Below are positions 11,881 through 26,284 of a stretch of DNA of 64,000 bases, piece by piece. A model generated the notes under the pieces. It did no database searches and had not been told where the DNA came from. It saw only the letters and a program-made list of their open reading frames with translations. A program made the position numbers and the translations under genes. Position 1 is the stretch's first letter. Each line of letters begins with the position of its first letter. The DNA comes from Sipunculus nudus (lineage: Eukaryota; Annelida; Sipuncula; Golfingiida; Sipunculidae), in contig CM049306.1 of the NCBI GenBank assembly GCA_026874595.1, positions 105,167,142 to 105,231,141 on the forward strand, given 5' to 3'.

Positions 11881-14130
11881 GTCGAACGCTTGCCGGAAAT
11901 GGCCGGTAATAAGACAGCGAAACAGACAGACAGTTCCTAGGCAGACAGACAGGGAACGTATAACACTGTCCATAGTTTTGGAGATATTGCACAATGATGA
12001 TTGCTGCAGCGCCATCTGGCGGCTATTTCTAAAAGGACAAAAAATAAGTTTCGAGATATTTTATTTTTTTATTATATACAGTGGAACCCCGCCTTGCGAC
12101 CACCCCACAATCGCGACCACCCCACAATTACGACCACTTTGCATGGTCCCCAATTTTTTGTTGTTTATTTATGTTTAAAAAATGACTCAAAATTACGACC
12201 ACCCCTTAATTCAGAATTACGACCAGATATCCTGGCCCCAGCGCTAATGCGACCCCACTAATGTGACCACCGCCGAGAAGTACTGAAACAACTTTTGTTA
12301 CAAGTCTATGGCTGCGCCTTGTCACAGGCGCCTTAACGAAAGATCAAAGAGGGTAACAAGGGTTCCCAACCCTAGTGTTACCCTTCCTGACTCGGTGTCC
12401 GCGCTGAGACTCGTTGAGGTGTAAGTTGTAGATCAAAGAGGGTAACTAACGGTTGATTACCTAATGAACCGGTCTGCCTGGCTAACTGCCCTGGGGTCTT
12501 GGGCTAGCGATGCTAATTGCCCCTCAGTGATCACCTGTATTACAGCTACCAAAAGTGCGGGGGTGTAATTACTAGTGTAATTATGTGTTAATCATCAGTC
12601 ACTACGTATGTGTCAATGTATTTATATTTTATCATGAATAAATATAGAAAACAATTTTCAGATACACAAAATAAAACATTCCTAATAAGGGTTCTCCGCT
12701 TAGTAAAATATTTTGTTATAATTCACATTAATGATATGCAATATATACAAACTGATACACATTATACATCGCCGTGATATATGCGACCAAGGTAAGAGTT
12801 TCACAAATAGGACCACCCCCAAATTACGACCACTTTGCTCGGTCCCCAGGGTGGTCGTAATGGTGGGGTTCCACTGTATAATTGATGTATAATTAAAATT
12901 TAACCCCCGCAGAATACGACAGAGTCCCCACGAGGTTAAATGCATTAAATCTAGTTCCGGAAATGGCCGGAAATAAGACAGCAAAACAGACGGACAGTTA
13001 CTAGGCAGACAGACAGGGAACGTTTGGATCTGATCAAATGAACAACCGCTATCATGGTTAAAATGGAAGCACATTTTTATGTGATTTCGCTGATTTTCAA
13101 TAGCCACAAATGAGTAGACAGACAGACGGAAAATAACTCCATGTGTAGGCAATGTACTCCTGTCATGGAGAATGGAAAGCATGAATAAAATAAGCGTCAG
13201 TCAATTAGAATAAATCTTCATATTTTGAATTTCAGGAAAAAGAAGAATTTAATTGTAACCTATATTAGGCCCCCATGGTAACGGAAGAATATGACAGAGT
13301 CTTCACGAGGATAAACCCATTAAATCTAGTTTCATATGCTGCAATCAATGTTGTGACACTATCTATAGTTTTATAGATATGGCAAAATAATGATTGCTGC
13401 AGCGCCATCTGGCGGCTATTATTAAAAGGACAAAAAATAAGTTTCGAGATATTTTATTTTTTTATAATAAATATTTGATGTATAATTAAATTTAAACTTC
13501 TGCTGAATATGACAATGTCCCTACGAGGAAAACACATTAAATCTAGGTTCAGAAGCTGCAATCAATGTTGTGACACCGTCTATAGTTTTGGAGATATGGC
13601 ACAATAATGATTACTGCAGCGCCATCTGAAAGGGAAAAAAATAGTTTCGAGATATTTTATTTTTAATTATATATATTTTATGTATAATTAAACTTTAACC
13701 CCCGCGGAATACGACAGAGTCCCCACGAGGTTAAACGCTTTAAATCTAGTTTCAGAAGCTGCAATCAATGTTGTGACACTGTCTATAGTTTTGGAGATAT
13801 GGCACAATAATGATTGCTGCAGCGCCATCTGAAAGGGGAAAAAAATAGTTTCGCGATATTTTAATTTTTATTATATATATTTTATGTATAAATAAAATTT
13901 AACCCCCACAGAATACGACAGAGTCCCAACGAGGTTAAACGCATTAAATATAGTTTCAGAAGCTGCAATCAATGTTGTGACACTGTCTATAGTTTTGGAG
14001 ATATGGCACAATAATGATTGCTGCAGCGCCATCTGGGGGCTATTTTCTAAAAGGAAAAAAATAAATTTCCAGATATTTTATTTTAATATATATATTTGAT
14101 GTATAATTAAAATTTTACTCCTGCCCCCAA
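11881..14130 (+). repeat. S210 satellite array, copy 2 (interrupted)
   Basis: Near-identical to 3,851-5,299. Units carry GCTGCAATCAATGTTGTGAC near 13,336, 13,550, 13,757 and 13,960. The first unit is interrupted at 12,079-12,876 by a transposon absent from copy 1. Intact GCGCCATCTGGCGG boxes lie near 12,007 and 13,406. Confidence 0.85.
12079..12876. mobile_element. TA-flanked MITE with CAGTGGAACCCC ends (pogo/Tigger-like)
   Basis: The left end is CAGTGGAACCCCGCCTT and the right end is its inverted partner GGTGGGGTTCCACTG. The inverted similarity extends about 28 bp through a CGACCACCCC motif. TATA lies on both sides. The homologous S210 unit at 4,020-4,060 lacks these 798 bases and reads through TATATATTTGATG, so there is an empty site inside the window. 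Ends beginning CAG with TA duplication are typical of the pogo branch of Tc1/mariner (family knowledge). There is no transposase, so it is non-autonomous. CGACCACCCC is also repeated internally. Confidence 0.85.
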
Positions 14131-15810
14131 CTGCTTAACCAGGGATCAGCCCATATTTTGACACCCCCAACTACAAAATCGGGGATCCGTCCCTGGTTTC
14201 AAAGATTTGCCAGTGGTTCCTGGCAACACAAGTGGCTGCACAAAAGGACACAATAAAAATCACAGGTGTGTTCCCTCCACATTTAGCGGCTTTTGTCCTC
14301 TATTCAATGCTGCTTTGTGAGATTCATGGACGACCGCGCACGCCAACATGCAACTCTAATAGCCTTGCCGGCACTTACCGGTCAACCCTGAAGCCACTTG
14401 TGCTCACGGCAATTGGATGTATTTTCATCATTTGATGAAAAACGAGGCAAGATTTGACGAGAATTGCAATAAAATCACATGATGTGAATGAGAGTGTCAG
14501 ACCCTGTCAAATGTTAAAAACTATATGTCTGTAGGGTATAAAATGACAGCATAATAGGCGTTTGTTTAAATGGTTCACTGTTCTCGTTTGACGACAAATG
14601 GTGCGAGATATAACGAGATATTCACTTATATCACTTAACACTAATCAAATGATTGTTGAACAGTAGAAAAATAAAATCTCTAGCATAAAATTGAAAGAGA
14701 TAAAGACATTTGTTGAATATTTTGTTCAAAATATCGAATATTCTCGTTTGGCGGGAGATGATGCGAGATTTGGCGAGATTTGCAGTTTTATCATGTTAAG
14801 CTTCCGAAAGGCTACCAGAGGCTGAAACCGTATACTCTTTAACCTAAAATGTGATCGAGTTATCAGCATTTCTGCGAAATCTCGTAATTTCTCGTTTGAC
14901 GGAAAAACAGATCGAGATTCTACGAGACTTCCAATTGACTGGATTAGAGCCAAAGGAATGCTACCTCATGCAGAAAACTAGACCCTTGTAGTATAAATAT
15001 CAACAGAGATAGAAGCAAAAAACTAATTATTTTCAGATTGTCAAGTTTTACCCCAAAATTTGGTTACCATGGTAACGGCAGCACAAAGCTACATGTACCC
15101 AGGAATAAGCCAATCATACTAGTCTTAGATGCGACAAAAGAAATTGTTATATGCTTAATATTTTTTAAGATGTTGTGCAAAAATGATAAGTTGTAGTGTT
15201 ACCAGTACCACGCCCCCTGGTGGCTATTTTAAAAAAATGAAAAAACAATTTCGAGATATTTATAAATAACACAAAATACATTAATTTCAAAGCCATTGTT
15301 AATAAAATGCAACCTGCAGGTCATATTTAATGAAATCTCGAAAACTCTCGTTTGACGAAAAATAGTGCGAGGTTTTGCGGGATTAACAATTCTATGATAA
15401 ACAGCTCATGAAATACTACCTGATGCAGAAAACTAGAACTCTCTAGCTTTAAAAATGAAAAATTTAGAAAGAAAATATCAAATTCTATCATTTCTTCCCA
15501 AAAATACGTTACTATGGTAACGAATGATCAGAGATATTTGCTAGAATGTGGAAAGGTAACATGATGAGGAATAAAATGAGCTAAAGATTAAGCCGCTCCG
15601 ATTATTTTTTACAAAGATATGAAGGAAAATCCGTTTTAAGGTTTTTCAGGGACCCTGACCTTGACCTTGAACCGTTCAAGGCCAAAAACAATAGGCACCC
15701 AGGGTTTTCGATTTCACACTTATTGTAAAAGTTTCAGGGCGATTGCTTCAGAATTGTGGCCTGTAGAGCACCGACAAACAAACAGACAGACAGACAAACA
15801 AACAAACAAG
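14131..15810 (+). repeat. Composite repeat element CE4
   Basis: Paralogue of CE2 (5,300-6,960) with the same order of modules: GGGGATCCGTCCCTGG head, perfect GTTACCATGGTAAC at 15063-15076, CGCCCCCTGGTGG near 15,209, and TGACCTTGACCTTGAACC near 15,656. Its right end differs. After the CAGACAAAC run it joins the S148 array through GATGACCAGAGGTCACGCG instead of a hairpin array. Confidence 0.85.
15063..15076. promoter_or_regulatory. RFX X-box-like palindrome
   Basis: Perfect GTTACCATGGTAAC in CE4. Confidence 0.4.
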
Positions 15811-18800
15811 ATGACCAGAGGTCACGCGCTTGCCGGAAATGGAAATGATACAGACAGATAGACAGAGAGTGCATGTAGGAAACAGTCATATGAATGAGCA
15901 ACATTGTGGGGGCAGCAGAAACGGATAATATGTTTATTTATGCATGCTGATCTTTAACAGCTGCATATCTTTCTAGTGTAAAAGGGACCAAGTTCAAAAT
16001 TTTTTCATGAAATCCCGTTAATCTCGTTTGACAAGAAGCAGTGAGACGTTTTCAGGTTTGTCATGTCAAGCTGGCCAAATGATATGAAATGCCGAAAACT
16101 AGACCTGTCTAGCTATAAAAGCCGCTGAGTTATAAGCATTTGCATGAAATCTCGTGTTTTCTCGTTTGACGGGAAATGGTGCAAGCTTTGGCAAGATTTC
16201 CAGTTTTGTCATGTCAGGTTTGTCAAATATTACAAAATGCCGGAAACTAGACCTGTCTAGCTGCAAAAGTCGCCGTGTTATCAGCATTTACGTGAAATCA
16301 TGTTTTTTTCTCACTTGACGAGATATAGTACGAGATTTGGCAAGACGAGCAGTTTTATTATGTCAAGACGGCCAAACGTTACGAAATGGCAAAAACTAGA
16401 TCCGTCTAGCTGTAAAAGTCGCCAAGTTATAAGCATTTCCGTGTACTCTCGTGTTTTCTCGTTTGACGAGATATGGTGCAGGATTTGGCCAGTCTTGTAG
16501 ATTTGTCATATCAAACTCTCTAAATGTTATGAAATGGCGAAAACTACATCTGTCTAGCTGTAAAAGTCGCCGAGTTATTAGCATGTCTGTGAAATCTCCT
16601 TTTTTATCGTTTGACGAGATATGGTGCGAGATTTGGCCAGTCTTGCAGGTTTGTCATGTAAAGCCGTCCAAATGTTAATGAATGCCAAAAACTAGACCTG
16701 TCTAGCCGTGAAAGTCGCCGACTTATATGCATTTCTGTGAAATCTCGTTTTTCCACATTTGACCAGATATAGTGCGAGATTTCGCCAAGTATCACAGTTT
16801 TACTATGTCAAGTTGGCCAAATGTTACCAAATGCCAAAAACTAGACCTGAGTAGCTGTAAAAGTCGCCTAGTTATAAGCATTTCCATGATATCTCGTTTT
16901 TTTCTCGCTTGACGAGATATGGTGCGAGATTTGGCCTGTTTCTTTTCTGGCGTGTCAAGCTGGTCATATGTTATGAAATGCAGGAAACTAGACCTGTGTA
17001 GCTGTAAAAGTCGCCGAGTTATAAGCATTTCTGTGAAATCTCGTTTTTTCTCGTTTGACGATAAACCGAGCGAAATTTGACGAGACTTGCAATTGAATGA
17101 CTTAGAACCAAGGGGAAGCAGCCTCATGCAAAAAGCTAGACCCTTGAAACATAAATATTAACCGAGATAGAAGCCAAAAACTGCATATTTTCAGATCGTC
17201 AAGTTTAACCCACAAATTTGGTTACCATGGTAACGGCAGCACAAAGCTACATGTGCGGAGGAATAAGCCAATGTTCCTAGTTTAAGATACAACGATAAAA
17301 ATTGTGCCATGTTTAAAATTATTTTAGATATTGCAGAAAAATGATATGTTACAGTGTTCCAGGTACCACGCCCCCTGGTGGCTATTTCCAAAAAATGAAA
17401 AACTGATTTCGAGATATTTATAAATAACACAAAATATATCAATTTCAAAGCCATTGTTAAAAAAATGCAACCTGTAGGTCATATTTAATGAAATCTCGAA
17501 GACTCTCGTTTGACGAGAAATGGTGCGAGATTTGGCGAGACTTTTAGTTTTATCATGTCAAGCTGCCTATAAGGTACATAATGACCAAAACCAGACGTCT
17601 GTAGCTTAAAAATTGACAAAGTTACAAAAAATGGTCGTGTTATTTCCAATTTCCATGATTTTTGCCCAAAAAATGTAACCATGGTAACGGCACTTGCATA
17701 TTTGTCGTGTCAAGCTGGTCTAGTGGAACTAAATGCCGAAAACAGACGTGTCTAGCTGTCAAACTGGCCCAGTTATAAGCATTTCCGTGAAATCCCGTGT
17801 TTTCTCGTTTGACAAGATAAGGTGCGAGATTTGGCCTGTCTTGCAGCTCTGTCGTGTCAAGCTTGTTTGGTGGAACGAAATGCCGAAAACCAGACCTGTC
17901 TAGCTGTAAAAGTCGCTGAGTTATAAGCATTTCCGCGAAGTCTCGTTTTTTCTCGTTTGACGAGATATGGCGCGAGATTTGGCGTAACTTTCAGTTTTGT
18001 CGTGTCAAGCTGGTCATGTGGAACAAAATGCCGAAAACTAGATCTGCCTAGCTTAAAAACTGACAAAGTTACAAAAAAATGGTCGTGTTATTTCCAATTC
18101 CCATGATTTTTGCCCAAAAAATGTAACCATGGTAACGGCAAATTTAAGTAAGCTACATATCAAAAGAAAGGCCAGGTGATGACGAAAAAAATGAGCTATT
18201 GCAGAAGTGGATAAGCCTATTTATGGCGAAGTTATAGTGCAAAAACCGTTAACCACACCTGTCGTGACCTTGACCCTTGACCTTGGAGCAATGTTGACCA
18301 AAAACAATAGGGTTCCAGGGTGTTCGGTTGTCAATCAACCCTGTAAGGGTCATGTCGATTGCTGCAAAATTGTGGCCAGGAGAGCGCAGACAAACACACA
18401 AATAAACAAACAAGATGACCAGAGGTCACGCGCTTGCCGGAAATGGAAATGATACAGACAGATAGACAGAGAGTGCATGTAGAAACAGTCATATGAATGA
18501 GCAACATTGTGGGGGCAGCAGAAATGGATAATATGTTTATTTATGCATGCTGACCTTTAACAGCTGCATATCTTTCTAGTGTAAAAGGGACCAAGTTTAA
18601 ATTTTTTTCATGAAATCCCGTTAATCTCGTTTGACAAGAAGCAGTGAGACGTTTTTCAGGTTTGTCATGTCAAGCTGGCCAAATGATATGAAATGCCGAA
18701 AACTAGACCTCTCTAGCTATAAAAGCCGCTTAGTTATAAGCATTTGCGTGAAATCTCGTGTTCTCTCGTTTGACGGGAAATGGTGTGAGCTTTGGCGAGA

Positions 18801-21800
18801 TTTCCAGTTTTATCACGTCAGGTTTGTCAAATATTACAAAATGCCGGAAACTAGACCTGTCTAGCTGCAAAAGTCGCCGTGTTATCAGCATTTACGTGAA
18901 ATCATGTTTTTTTTTTCTCGCTTGACGAGATATAGTACGAGATTTGGCAAACGAGCAGTTTTATTATGTCAAGACGGCCAAACGTTACGAAATGGCGAAA
19001 ACTAGATCCGTCTAGCTGTAAAAGTCGCCGAGTTATAAGCATTTCCGTGTACTCTCGTGTTTTCTTGTTTGGAGAGATATGGTGCAGGATTTGGCCAGTC
19101 TTGTAGATTTGTCATATCAAACTCTCTAAATGTTATGAAATGGCGAAAACTACATCTGTCTAGCTGTAAAAGTCGTCGAGTTATTAGCATTTCTGTGAAA
19201 TCTCGTTTTTTATCGTTTGATGAGATATGGTGCGAGATTTGGCCAGTCTTGCAGGTTTGTCATGTCAAGCGGGTCATGTGGAACAAAATGCCGAAAACTA
19301 GACCTGTCTAGCTGTAAAACTCGCCGAGTTATAACCAATGCCGTGAAATCTCTTGTTTTCTCGTTTGACGAGATACGGTGCGACATTCGGCCTGACTTTC
19401 AGTTCTGTCATGTCCAGCAGGTCATGTGAAAGAAAATGCCGAAAACTAGACCTGTCTAGCTGTAAAACTCGCCGAGTTAAAATCATTTCCGTGAAATCTC
19501 GTGTTTTCTCGTTTGACGAGATAGGGTGCGAGATTTGGCCTGATTTGCACATCTATCGTGTCAAGCTGGTCATGTTGAAGGAAATGCCAGAAACCAGACG
19601 TGTCTAGCTGTAAAACTGGCCGAGTTATAAGCATTTCCGTGAAATTTCGTGTTTTCTCATTTGACGAGATACGGTGCGAGATTTTGCCAGACTTGCATAT
19701 CTGTCGTGTCAAGCTGGTCTAGTGGAACTAAATGCCGAAAACCAGACGTGTCTAGCTGTAAAACTGGCCCAGTTATAAGCATTTCCGTGAAATCCCGTGT
19801 TTTCTCGTTTGACGAGATATGGCGTGAGATTTGGCGTGACTTTTAGTTCTGTCGTGTCAAGCTGGTCATGTGGAACAAAATGCCGAAAACTAGATCTGCC
19901 TAGCTTAAAAACTGACAAAGTTACAAAAAATGGTCGTGTTATTTCCAATTTCCATGATTTTTGCCCAAAAAATGTAACCATGGTAACGGCAAATTTAAGT
20001 AAGCTACATGTCAAAAGAAAGGCCAGGTGATGACGAAAAAAATGAGCTATTGCAGAAGTGGATAAGCCTATTTATGGCGAAGTTATAGTGCAAAAACCGT
20101 TAACCATACCTGTCGTGACCTTGACCCTTGACCTTGAAGCTATGTTGACCAAAAACAATAGGGCATGTAGAAATCGGTTTGTCAATCAAGCCTGTAAGTT
20201 TCAATTTGATTGATGCAAAAGTCGCCGAGTTATAAGCATTTCCGCGAAGTCTCGTTTTTTCTCGTTTGACGAGATATGGCGCGAGATTTGGCGTGACTTT
20301 CAGTTCTGTCGTGTCAAGCTGGTCATGTGGAACAAAATGCCGAAAACTAGATCTGCCTAGCTTAAAAACTGACAAAGTTACAAAAAATGGTCGTGTTATT
20401 TCCAATTCCCATGAATTTTGCCCAAAAAATGTAACCATGGTAACGGCAAATTTAAGTAAGCTACATATCAAAAGAAAGGCCAGGTGATGACGAAAAAAAT
20501 GAGCTATTGCAGAAGTGGATAAGCCTATTTATGGCGAAGTTATAGTGCAAAAACCGTTAACCACACCTGTCGTGACCTTGACCCTTGACCTTGGAGCAAT
20601 GTTGACCAAAAACAATAGGGTTCCAGGGTGTTCGGTTGTCAATCAACCCTGTAAGGGTCATGTCGATTGCAGCAAAATTGTGGCCAGGAGAGCGCAGACA
20701 AACACACAAAAAAACAAGATGACCAGAGGTCACGCGCTTGCCGGAAATGGAAATGATACAGACAGATAGACAGAGAGTGCATGTAGAAACAGTCATATGA
20801 ATGAGCAACATTGTGGGGGCAGCAGATACGGATAATATGTTTATTTATGCATGCTGACCTTTAACAGCTGCATATCTTTCTAGTGTAAAAGGGACCAAGT
20901 TCAATATTTTTTCATTGAAATCCCGTTAATCTCGTTTGAAAAGAAGCAGTGAGACATTTTCAGGTTTGTCATGTCAAGCTGTTCATATGTGACAAAATGC
21001 CGAAAACTAGAACTACTTTGTTGTAAAAGGCGCCAAGTTATAAGCATTTCAGTGACATCTCGTTTGTTCACGTTGCACAAGATATGGTGCGAGATTTGGG
21101 CAGACTTATGGCTTTATCTAATCAAGCAGTTCATATGTGACACAATGCCGAAAACTAGACCTTCGTACCTGTAAAAATCGCCGAGTTAAAAGGATTTTGG
21201 TGAAATCTCGTGTTTTCTCGTTTGACGAGATACGGTGCGAGATTGTGCCTGACTTGGAGTTCTGTCATGTCAAGCGGGTCATGTGGAACTAAATGCCGAA
21301 AACTAGACCTGTCTAGCTGCAGTTCAATGAAATGTCGTGTTTTCTCGTTTGACGGGATACGGTGCGAGATTTTGCCTGACATGCATGTCTGTCGTGTCAA
21401 GCTGGTCTAGTGGAACAAAATGCCGAAAATCAGACGTGTCTATCTATAAAACTCGCCGAGTTATAACCAATGCCGTGAAATCTCATGTTTTCTCGTTTGA
21501 CGAGATACGGTGCGACATTCGGCCTGACTTTCAGTTCTGTCATATCCAGCAGGTCATGTGAAAGAAAATGCCGAAAACTAGACCTGTCTAGCTGTAAAAC
21601 TGGCCGAGTTATAAGTATTTCCGTGATATCTCGTTTTTTTCTCGCTTGACGAGATATGGTGCGAGATTTGGCCTGATTTCTTTTCTGGCGTGTCAAGCTG
21701 GTCATATGTTATGAAATGCCGGAAACTAGACGTGTCTAGCTGTAAAACTGGCCGAGTTATAAGCATTTCCGTGAAATTTCGTGTTTTCTCGTTTGACGAG

Positions 21801-24391
21801 ATACGGTGCGAGATTTTGCCAGACTTGCATATCTGTGGTGTCAAGCTGGTCTAGTGGAACTAAATGCCGAAAACCAGACGTGTCTAGCTGTAAAACTGGC
21901 CCAGTTATAAGCATTTCCGTGAAATCCTGTGTTTTCCCGTTTGACGAGATACGGTGCGAGATTTGGCCTGTCTTGCAGCTCTGTCGTGTCAAGCTTGTTT
22001 GGTGGAACGAAATGCCGAAAACCAGACCTGTCTAGCTGTAAAAGTCGCCGAGTTATAATCATTTCCGCGAAGTCTCGTTTTTTCTCGTTTGACGAGATAT
22101 GGCGCGAGATTTGGCGTGACTTTCAATTCTGTCGTGTCAAGCTGATCATGTGGAACAAAATGCCGAAAACTAGATCTGCCTAGCTTAAAAACTGACAAAG
22201 TTACAAAAAAATGGTCGTGTTATTTCCAATTTCCATGATTTTTGCCCAAAAAATGTAACCATGGTAACGGCAAATTTAAGTAAGCTACATATCACACGAA
22301 AGGCCAGGTGATGACGAAAAAAATGAGCTATTGCAGAAGTGGATAAGCCTATTTATGGCGAAGTTATAGTGCAAGAACCGTTAACCACACCTGTCGTGAC
22401 CTTGACCCTTGACCTTGGAGCAATGTTGACCAAAAACAATAGGGTTCCAGGGTGTTCGGTTGTCAATCACCCCTGTAAGGGTCATGTCGATTGCTGCAAA
22501 ATTGTGGCCAGGAGAGCGCAGACTAACAAACAAAAAAACAAACAAAAAAACAAACAAACAAGATGACCAGAGGTCACGCGCTTGCCGGAAATGGAAATGA
22601 TACAGACAGATAGACAGAGAGTGCATGTAGAAACAGTCATATGAATGAGCAACATTGTGGGGGCAGCAGAAACGGATAATATGTTTATTTATGCATGCTG
22701 ACCTTTAACAGCTGCATATCTTTCTAGTGTAAAAGGGACCAAGTTCAATATTTTTTCATTGAAATCCCGTTAATCTCGTTTGAAAAGAAGCAGTGAGACA
22801 TTTTCAGGTTTGTCATGTCAAGCTGTTCATATGTGACAAAATGCCGAAAACTAGAACTACTTTGTTGTAAAAGGCGCCAAGTTATAAGCATTTCAGTGAC
22901 ATCTCGTTTGTTCACGTTGCACAAGATATGGTGCGAGATTTGGGCAGACTTATGGCTTTATCTAATCAAGCAGTTCATATGTGACACAATGCCGAAAACT
23001 AGACCTTCGTACCTGTAAAAATCGCCGAGTTAAAAGGATTTTGGTGAAATCTCGTGTTTTCTCGTTTGACGAGATACGGTGCGAGATTGTGCCTGACTTG
23101 GAGTTCTGTCATGTCAAGCGGGTCATGTGGAACTAAATGCCGAAAACTAGACCTGTCTAGCTGCAGTTCAATGAAATGTCGTGTTTTCTCGTTTGACGGG
23201 ATACGGTGCGAGATTTTGCCTGACATGCATGTCTGTCGTGTCAAGCTGGTCTAGTGGAACAAAATGCCGAAAATCAGACGTGTCTATCTATAAAACTCGC
23301 CGAGTTATAACCAATGCCGTGAAATCTCATGTTTTCTCGTTTGACGAGATACGGTGCGACATTCGGCCTGACTTTCAGTTCTGTCATATCCAGCAGGTCA
23401 TGTGAAAGAAAATGCCGAAAACTAGACCTGTCTAGCTGTAAAACTGGCCGAGTTATAAGTATTTCCGTGATATCTCGTTTTTTTCTCGCTTGACGAGATA
23501 TGGTGCGAGATTTGGCCTGATTTCTTTTCTGGCGTGTCAAGCTGGTCATATGTTATGAAATGCCGGAAACTAGACGTGTCTAGCTGTAAAACTGGCCGAG
23601 TTATAAGCATTTCCGTGAAATTTCGTGTTTTCTCGTTTGACGAGATACGGTGCGAGATTTTGCCAGACTTGCATATCTGTGGTGTCAAGCTGGTCTAGTG
23701 GAACTAAATGCCGAAAACCAGACGTGTCTAGCTGTAAAACTGGCCCAGTTATAAGCATTTCCGTGAAATCCTGTGTTTTCCCGTTTGACGAGATACGGTG
23801 CGAGATTTGGCCTGTCTTGCAGCTCTGTCGTGTCAAGCTTGTTTGGTGGAACGAAATGCCGAAAACCAGACCTGTCTAGCTGTAAAAGTCGCCGAGTTAT
23901 AAGCATTTCCGCGAAGTCTCGTTTTTTCTCGTTTGACGAGATATGGCGCGAGATTTGGCGTGACTTTCAATTCTGTCGTATCAAGCTGGTCATGCGGAAC
24001 AAAATGCCGAAAACTAGATCTGCCTAGCTTAAAAACTGACAAAGTTACAAAAAAATGGTCGTGTTATTTCCAATTTCCATGATTTTTGCCCAAAAAATGT
24101 AACCATGGTAACGGCAAATTTAAGTAAGCTACATATCACACGAAAGGCCAGGTGATGACGAAAAAAATGAGCTATTGCAGAAGTGGATAAGCCTATTTAT
24201 GGCGAAGTTATAGTGCAAGAACCGTTAACCACACCTGTCGTGACCTTGACCCTTGACCTTGGAGCAATGTTGACCAAAAACAATAGGGTTCCAGGGTGTT
24301 CGGTTGTCAATCACCCCTGTAAGGGTCATGTCGATTGCTGCAAAATTGTGGCCAGGAGAGCGCAGACAAACAAACAAAAAAACAAACAAAC
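15811..24391 (+). repeat. S148 satellite array D, four higher-order units
   Basis: The 148 bp monomer reads TAAGCATTTCCGTGAAATC, a TCTCGTTTGACGAGA hairpin, GGTGCGAGATTTGGC, CGTGTCAAGCTGGTC, AAATGCCGAAAAC and CTAGACCTGTCTAG. Higher-order units start at GATGACCAGAGGTCACGCG near 15,811, 18,415, 20,719 and 22,562 (lengths ~2,604, 2,304, 1,843 and 1,829). Each has a common head (ATGTTTATTTATGCATGCTG), a variable number of monomers, one GTAACCATGGTAAC box, TGACCTTGACCCTTGACC and a CAGACAAAC run. Units 3 and 4 are almost identical. Monomer variants keep their order between units, showing unit-level duplication. Confidence 0.9.
17221..17234. promoter_or_regulatory. RFX X-box-like palindrome
   Basis: Perfect GTTACCATGGTAAC inside higher-order unit D1. 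The D1 segment 16,936-17,525 also carries a CGCCCCCTGGTGG box near 17,370, one of the few such boxes in the S148 arrays. Confidence 0.35.
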
Positions 24392-26284
24392 TAGACGACC
24401 AGAGGTCGAACGCTTGCCGGAAATGGCTGGAAATAAGACAGCGAAACAAGCAGGACAAACTGTCGCTTTTCTATCAATTGAATGACTTTCAGAGCGATTG
24501 CTGGAAAGTTTTGCATGTTGAATGACATATATCACACAACAGACCATGAAAGTAGACTTGGCTCAAAACAGACAGATATACTGACACACCTGAGATAACA
24601 GACTACCAGAAAAAAGTTGGGAACGTAAATAGAAGCAAAATGAGCTATAGTTTTAGTAGGTAGAGTTTATAGTGTCGGAGGTATGGCCAATATATGGTAG
24701 CGGCCATATCCCAAACATTAAAAATTTCTTTTGAGACTTTAATGTAAGAAATAAGATGTTGTTCCAGTTCCAAAAGGATTCCCTCAAAACTGTGTCCTGA
24801 AAATTGCTAACTGCAAGAAGCAAGGTCCAGCAAAGCAGGCGAAATTTAGGATCACTGACAAACAGACAGACATACTCAAAAATGACACAAGAATAAGACC
24901 AGATGACCTACTCAGATTATCGAGTAGATTCAGAGGAAGAAAATAAATCATAGTTTTCAATTGGCTACACTGCTTTTTTAAAGTTGCATTTACCCAATCT
25001 CTTCTTATAAAACTGGCAGAAACCTACCATAGAATAATTCTTGTAAAGTTTAAACCAATCAGCTTAACAGTTTCATCATAAAACAGAGTATAACCTGGAG
25101 TCTAAAATTACATTTTCCCTTGTAAAAAACAGATCAATGCAAGTGGCGCCACCAATACCTCAATTTCAGATATGACATATGAGACAAATATAGGTATAAA
25201 ATTTGGTAATGACAGCTCTAGCCGTTTCTGAGATTTTAATTTTAGTTTGCTTTTTTGGCAGATGACTAAGTTCAACCTCCTGTTTAATCTCCGAACTGAA
25301 ACCAATCGAACAAACTTGAGATAGATTGTTCAAGAGATCATTTCTTAGAAATATTGGCCTATTGGCCTAGAAGAAAATTTTTAAAGCTTTTTTAGCTTTT
25401 TCCCTATAAAATCTCAGTAAATGCAGAAAGCCAAAAAATAAACAAAATCCGATAGTGCTTTTCAGATGACTGTTTATTTACAAAAAAAATTGGTAATGCT
25501 AGTTCCTGCCGTTTTTGAGATATCTATGGTTAACCTACAGACGACGGACGACGCTGCACCAAAGCATAAGCTCACAGATTCGCTAATAATCTGTTTCGAG
25601 ATATAACTGTAAGACATATGATTTAATAGTTTAAAAAAGATTCTTTCAAAACTGTGGCCTGTAGAATTCTATTAGTGAGACGGAAGAACAAACAAGCAGG
25701 CGAATTTGAGGACAACTGACAAACAAACAGACATACTGACAAAGGGACACAAGATGAAGACAAGATGACTTAACCAGGTCATGGGGAAGACTCAGAGGAA
25801 GAAAATAAGGTATAGTTTATGTAATTGAGGTTTCCAGTTTTGGAGATATGGCCAAATAATGATATATTGGGGATGTTCGACTGCAGCGCCCTCTAGTGGA
25901 CATATCCTGAAGACGACAAATGCGTTTCGTGATATTAGTGAATGGCATAAGATGTAATCGTTTCAAAAGGATTCCTCAAAAAATCTGATTGCTATATGTG
26001 AGATGCAAGAACCAGCAAGTAGGCGAATTTGAAGATAACTGACAAACAGACAGACATACTGACAAAGTAACACAAGATGGACACCAGATGACGTTACCAT
26101 ATTTTGCAGAAGGCCAAGAGAAAGAAAATAAGTTACTGTTTGTGTAACATAGGTTTACTCTTACGGAAATATGTCCAAAAACTGATTTGTTTGGATGTGT
26201 CTAGTGCAACGCCCCCTAGCAGCCATATCCGGAAAATGAAACATAAGTTTTGAGATATTAGTGTAAAACATAAGATGAAGGAAC
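24392..26284 (+). repeat. S333-containing block Q, copy 2
   Basis: Homologous to 8,711-10,620 with small indels, including the AT-rich Q-specific segment (24,960-25,590). Its box at 25886-25899 is GCGCCCTCTAGTGG, a better CTCF match than the first copy. The join to array D falls exactly in a CAGACAAACAAAC run. Confidence 0.8.
25886..25899 (-). promoter_or_regulatory. CTCF-consensus-like box in block Q
   Basis: Minus strand CCACTAGAGGGCGC is a strong consensus match and a fourth variant. It is repeated at 43200-43213; the 10,219 copy has one change (CTATAG). Confidence 0.45.
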
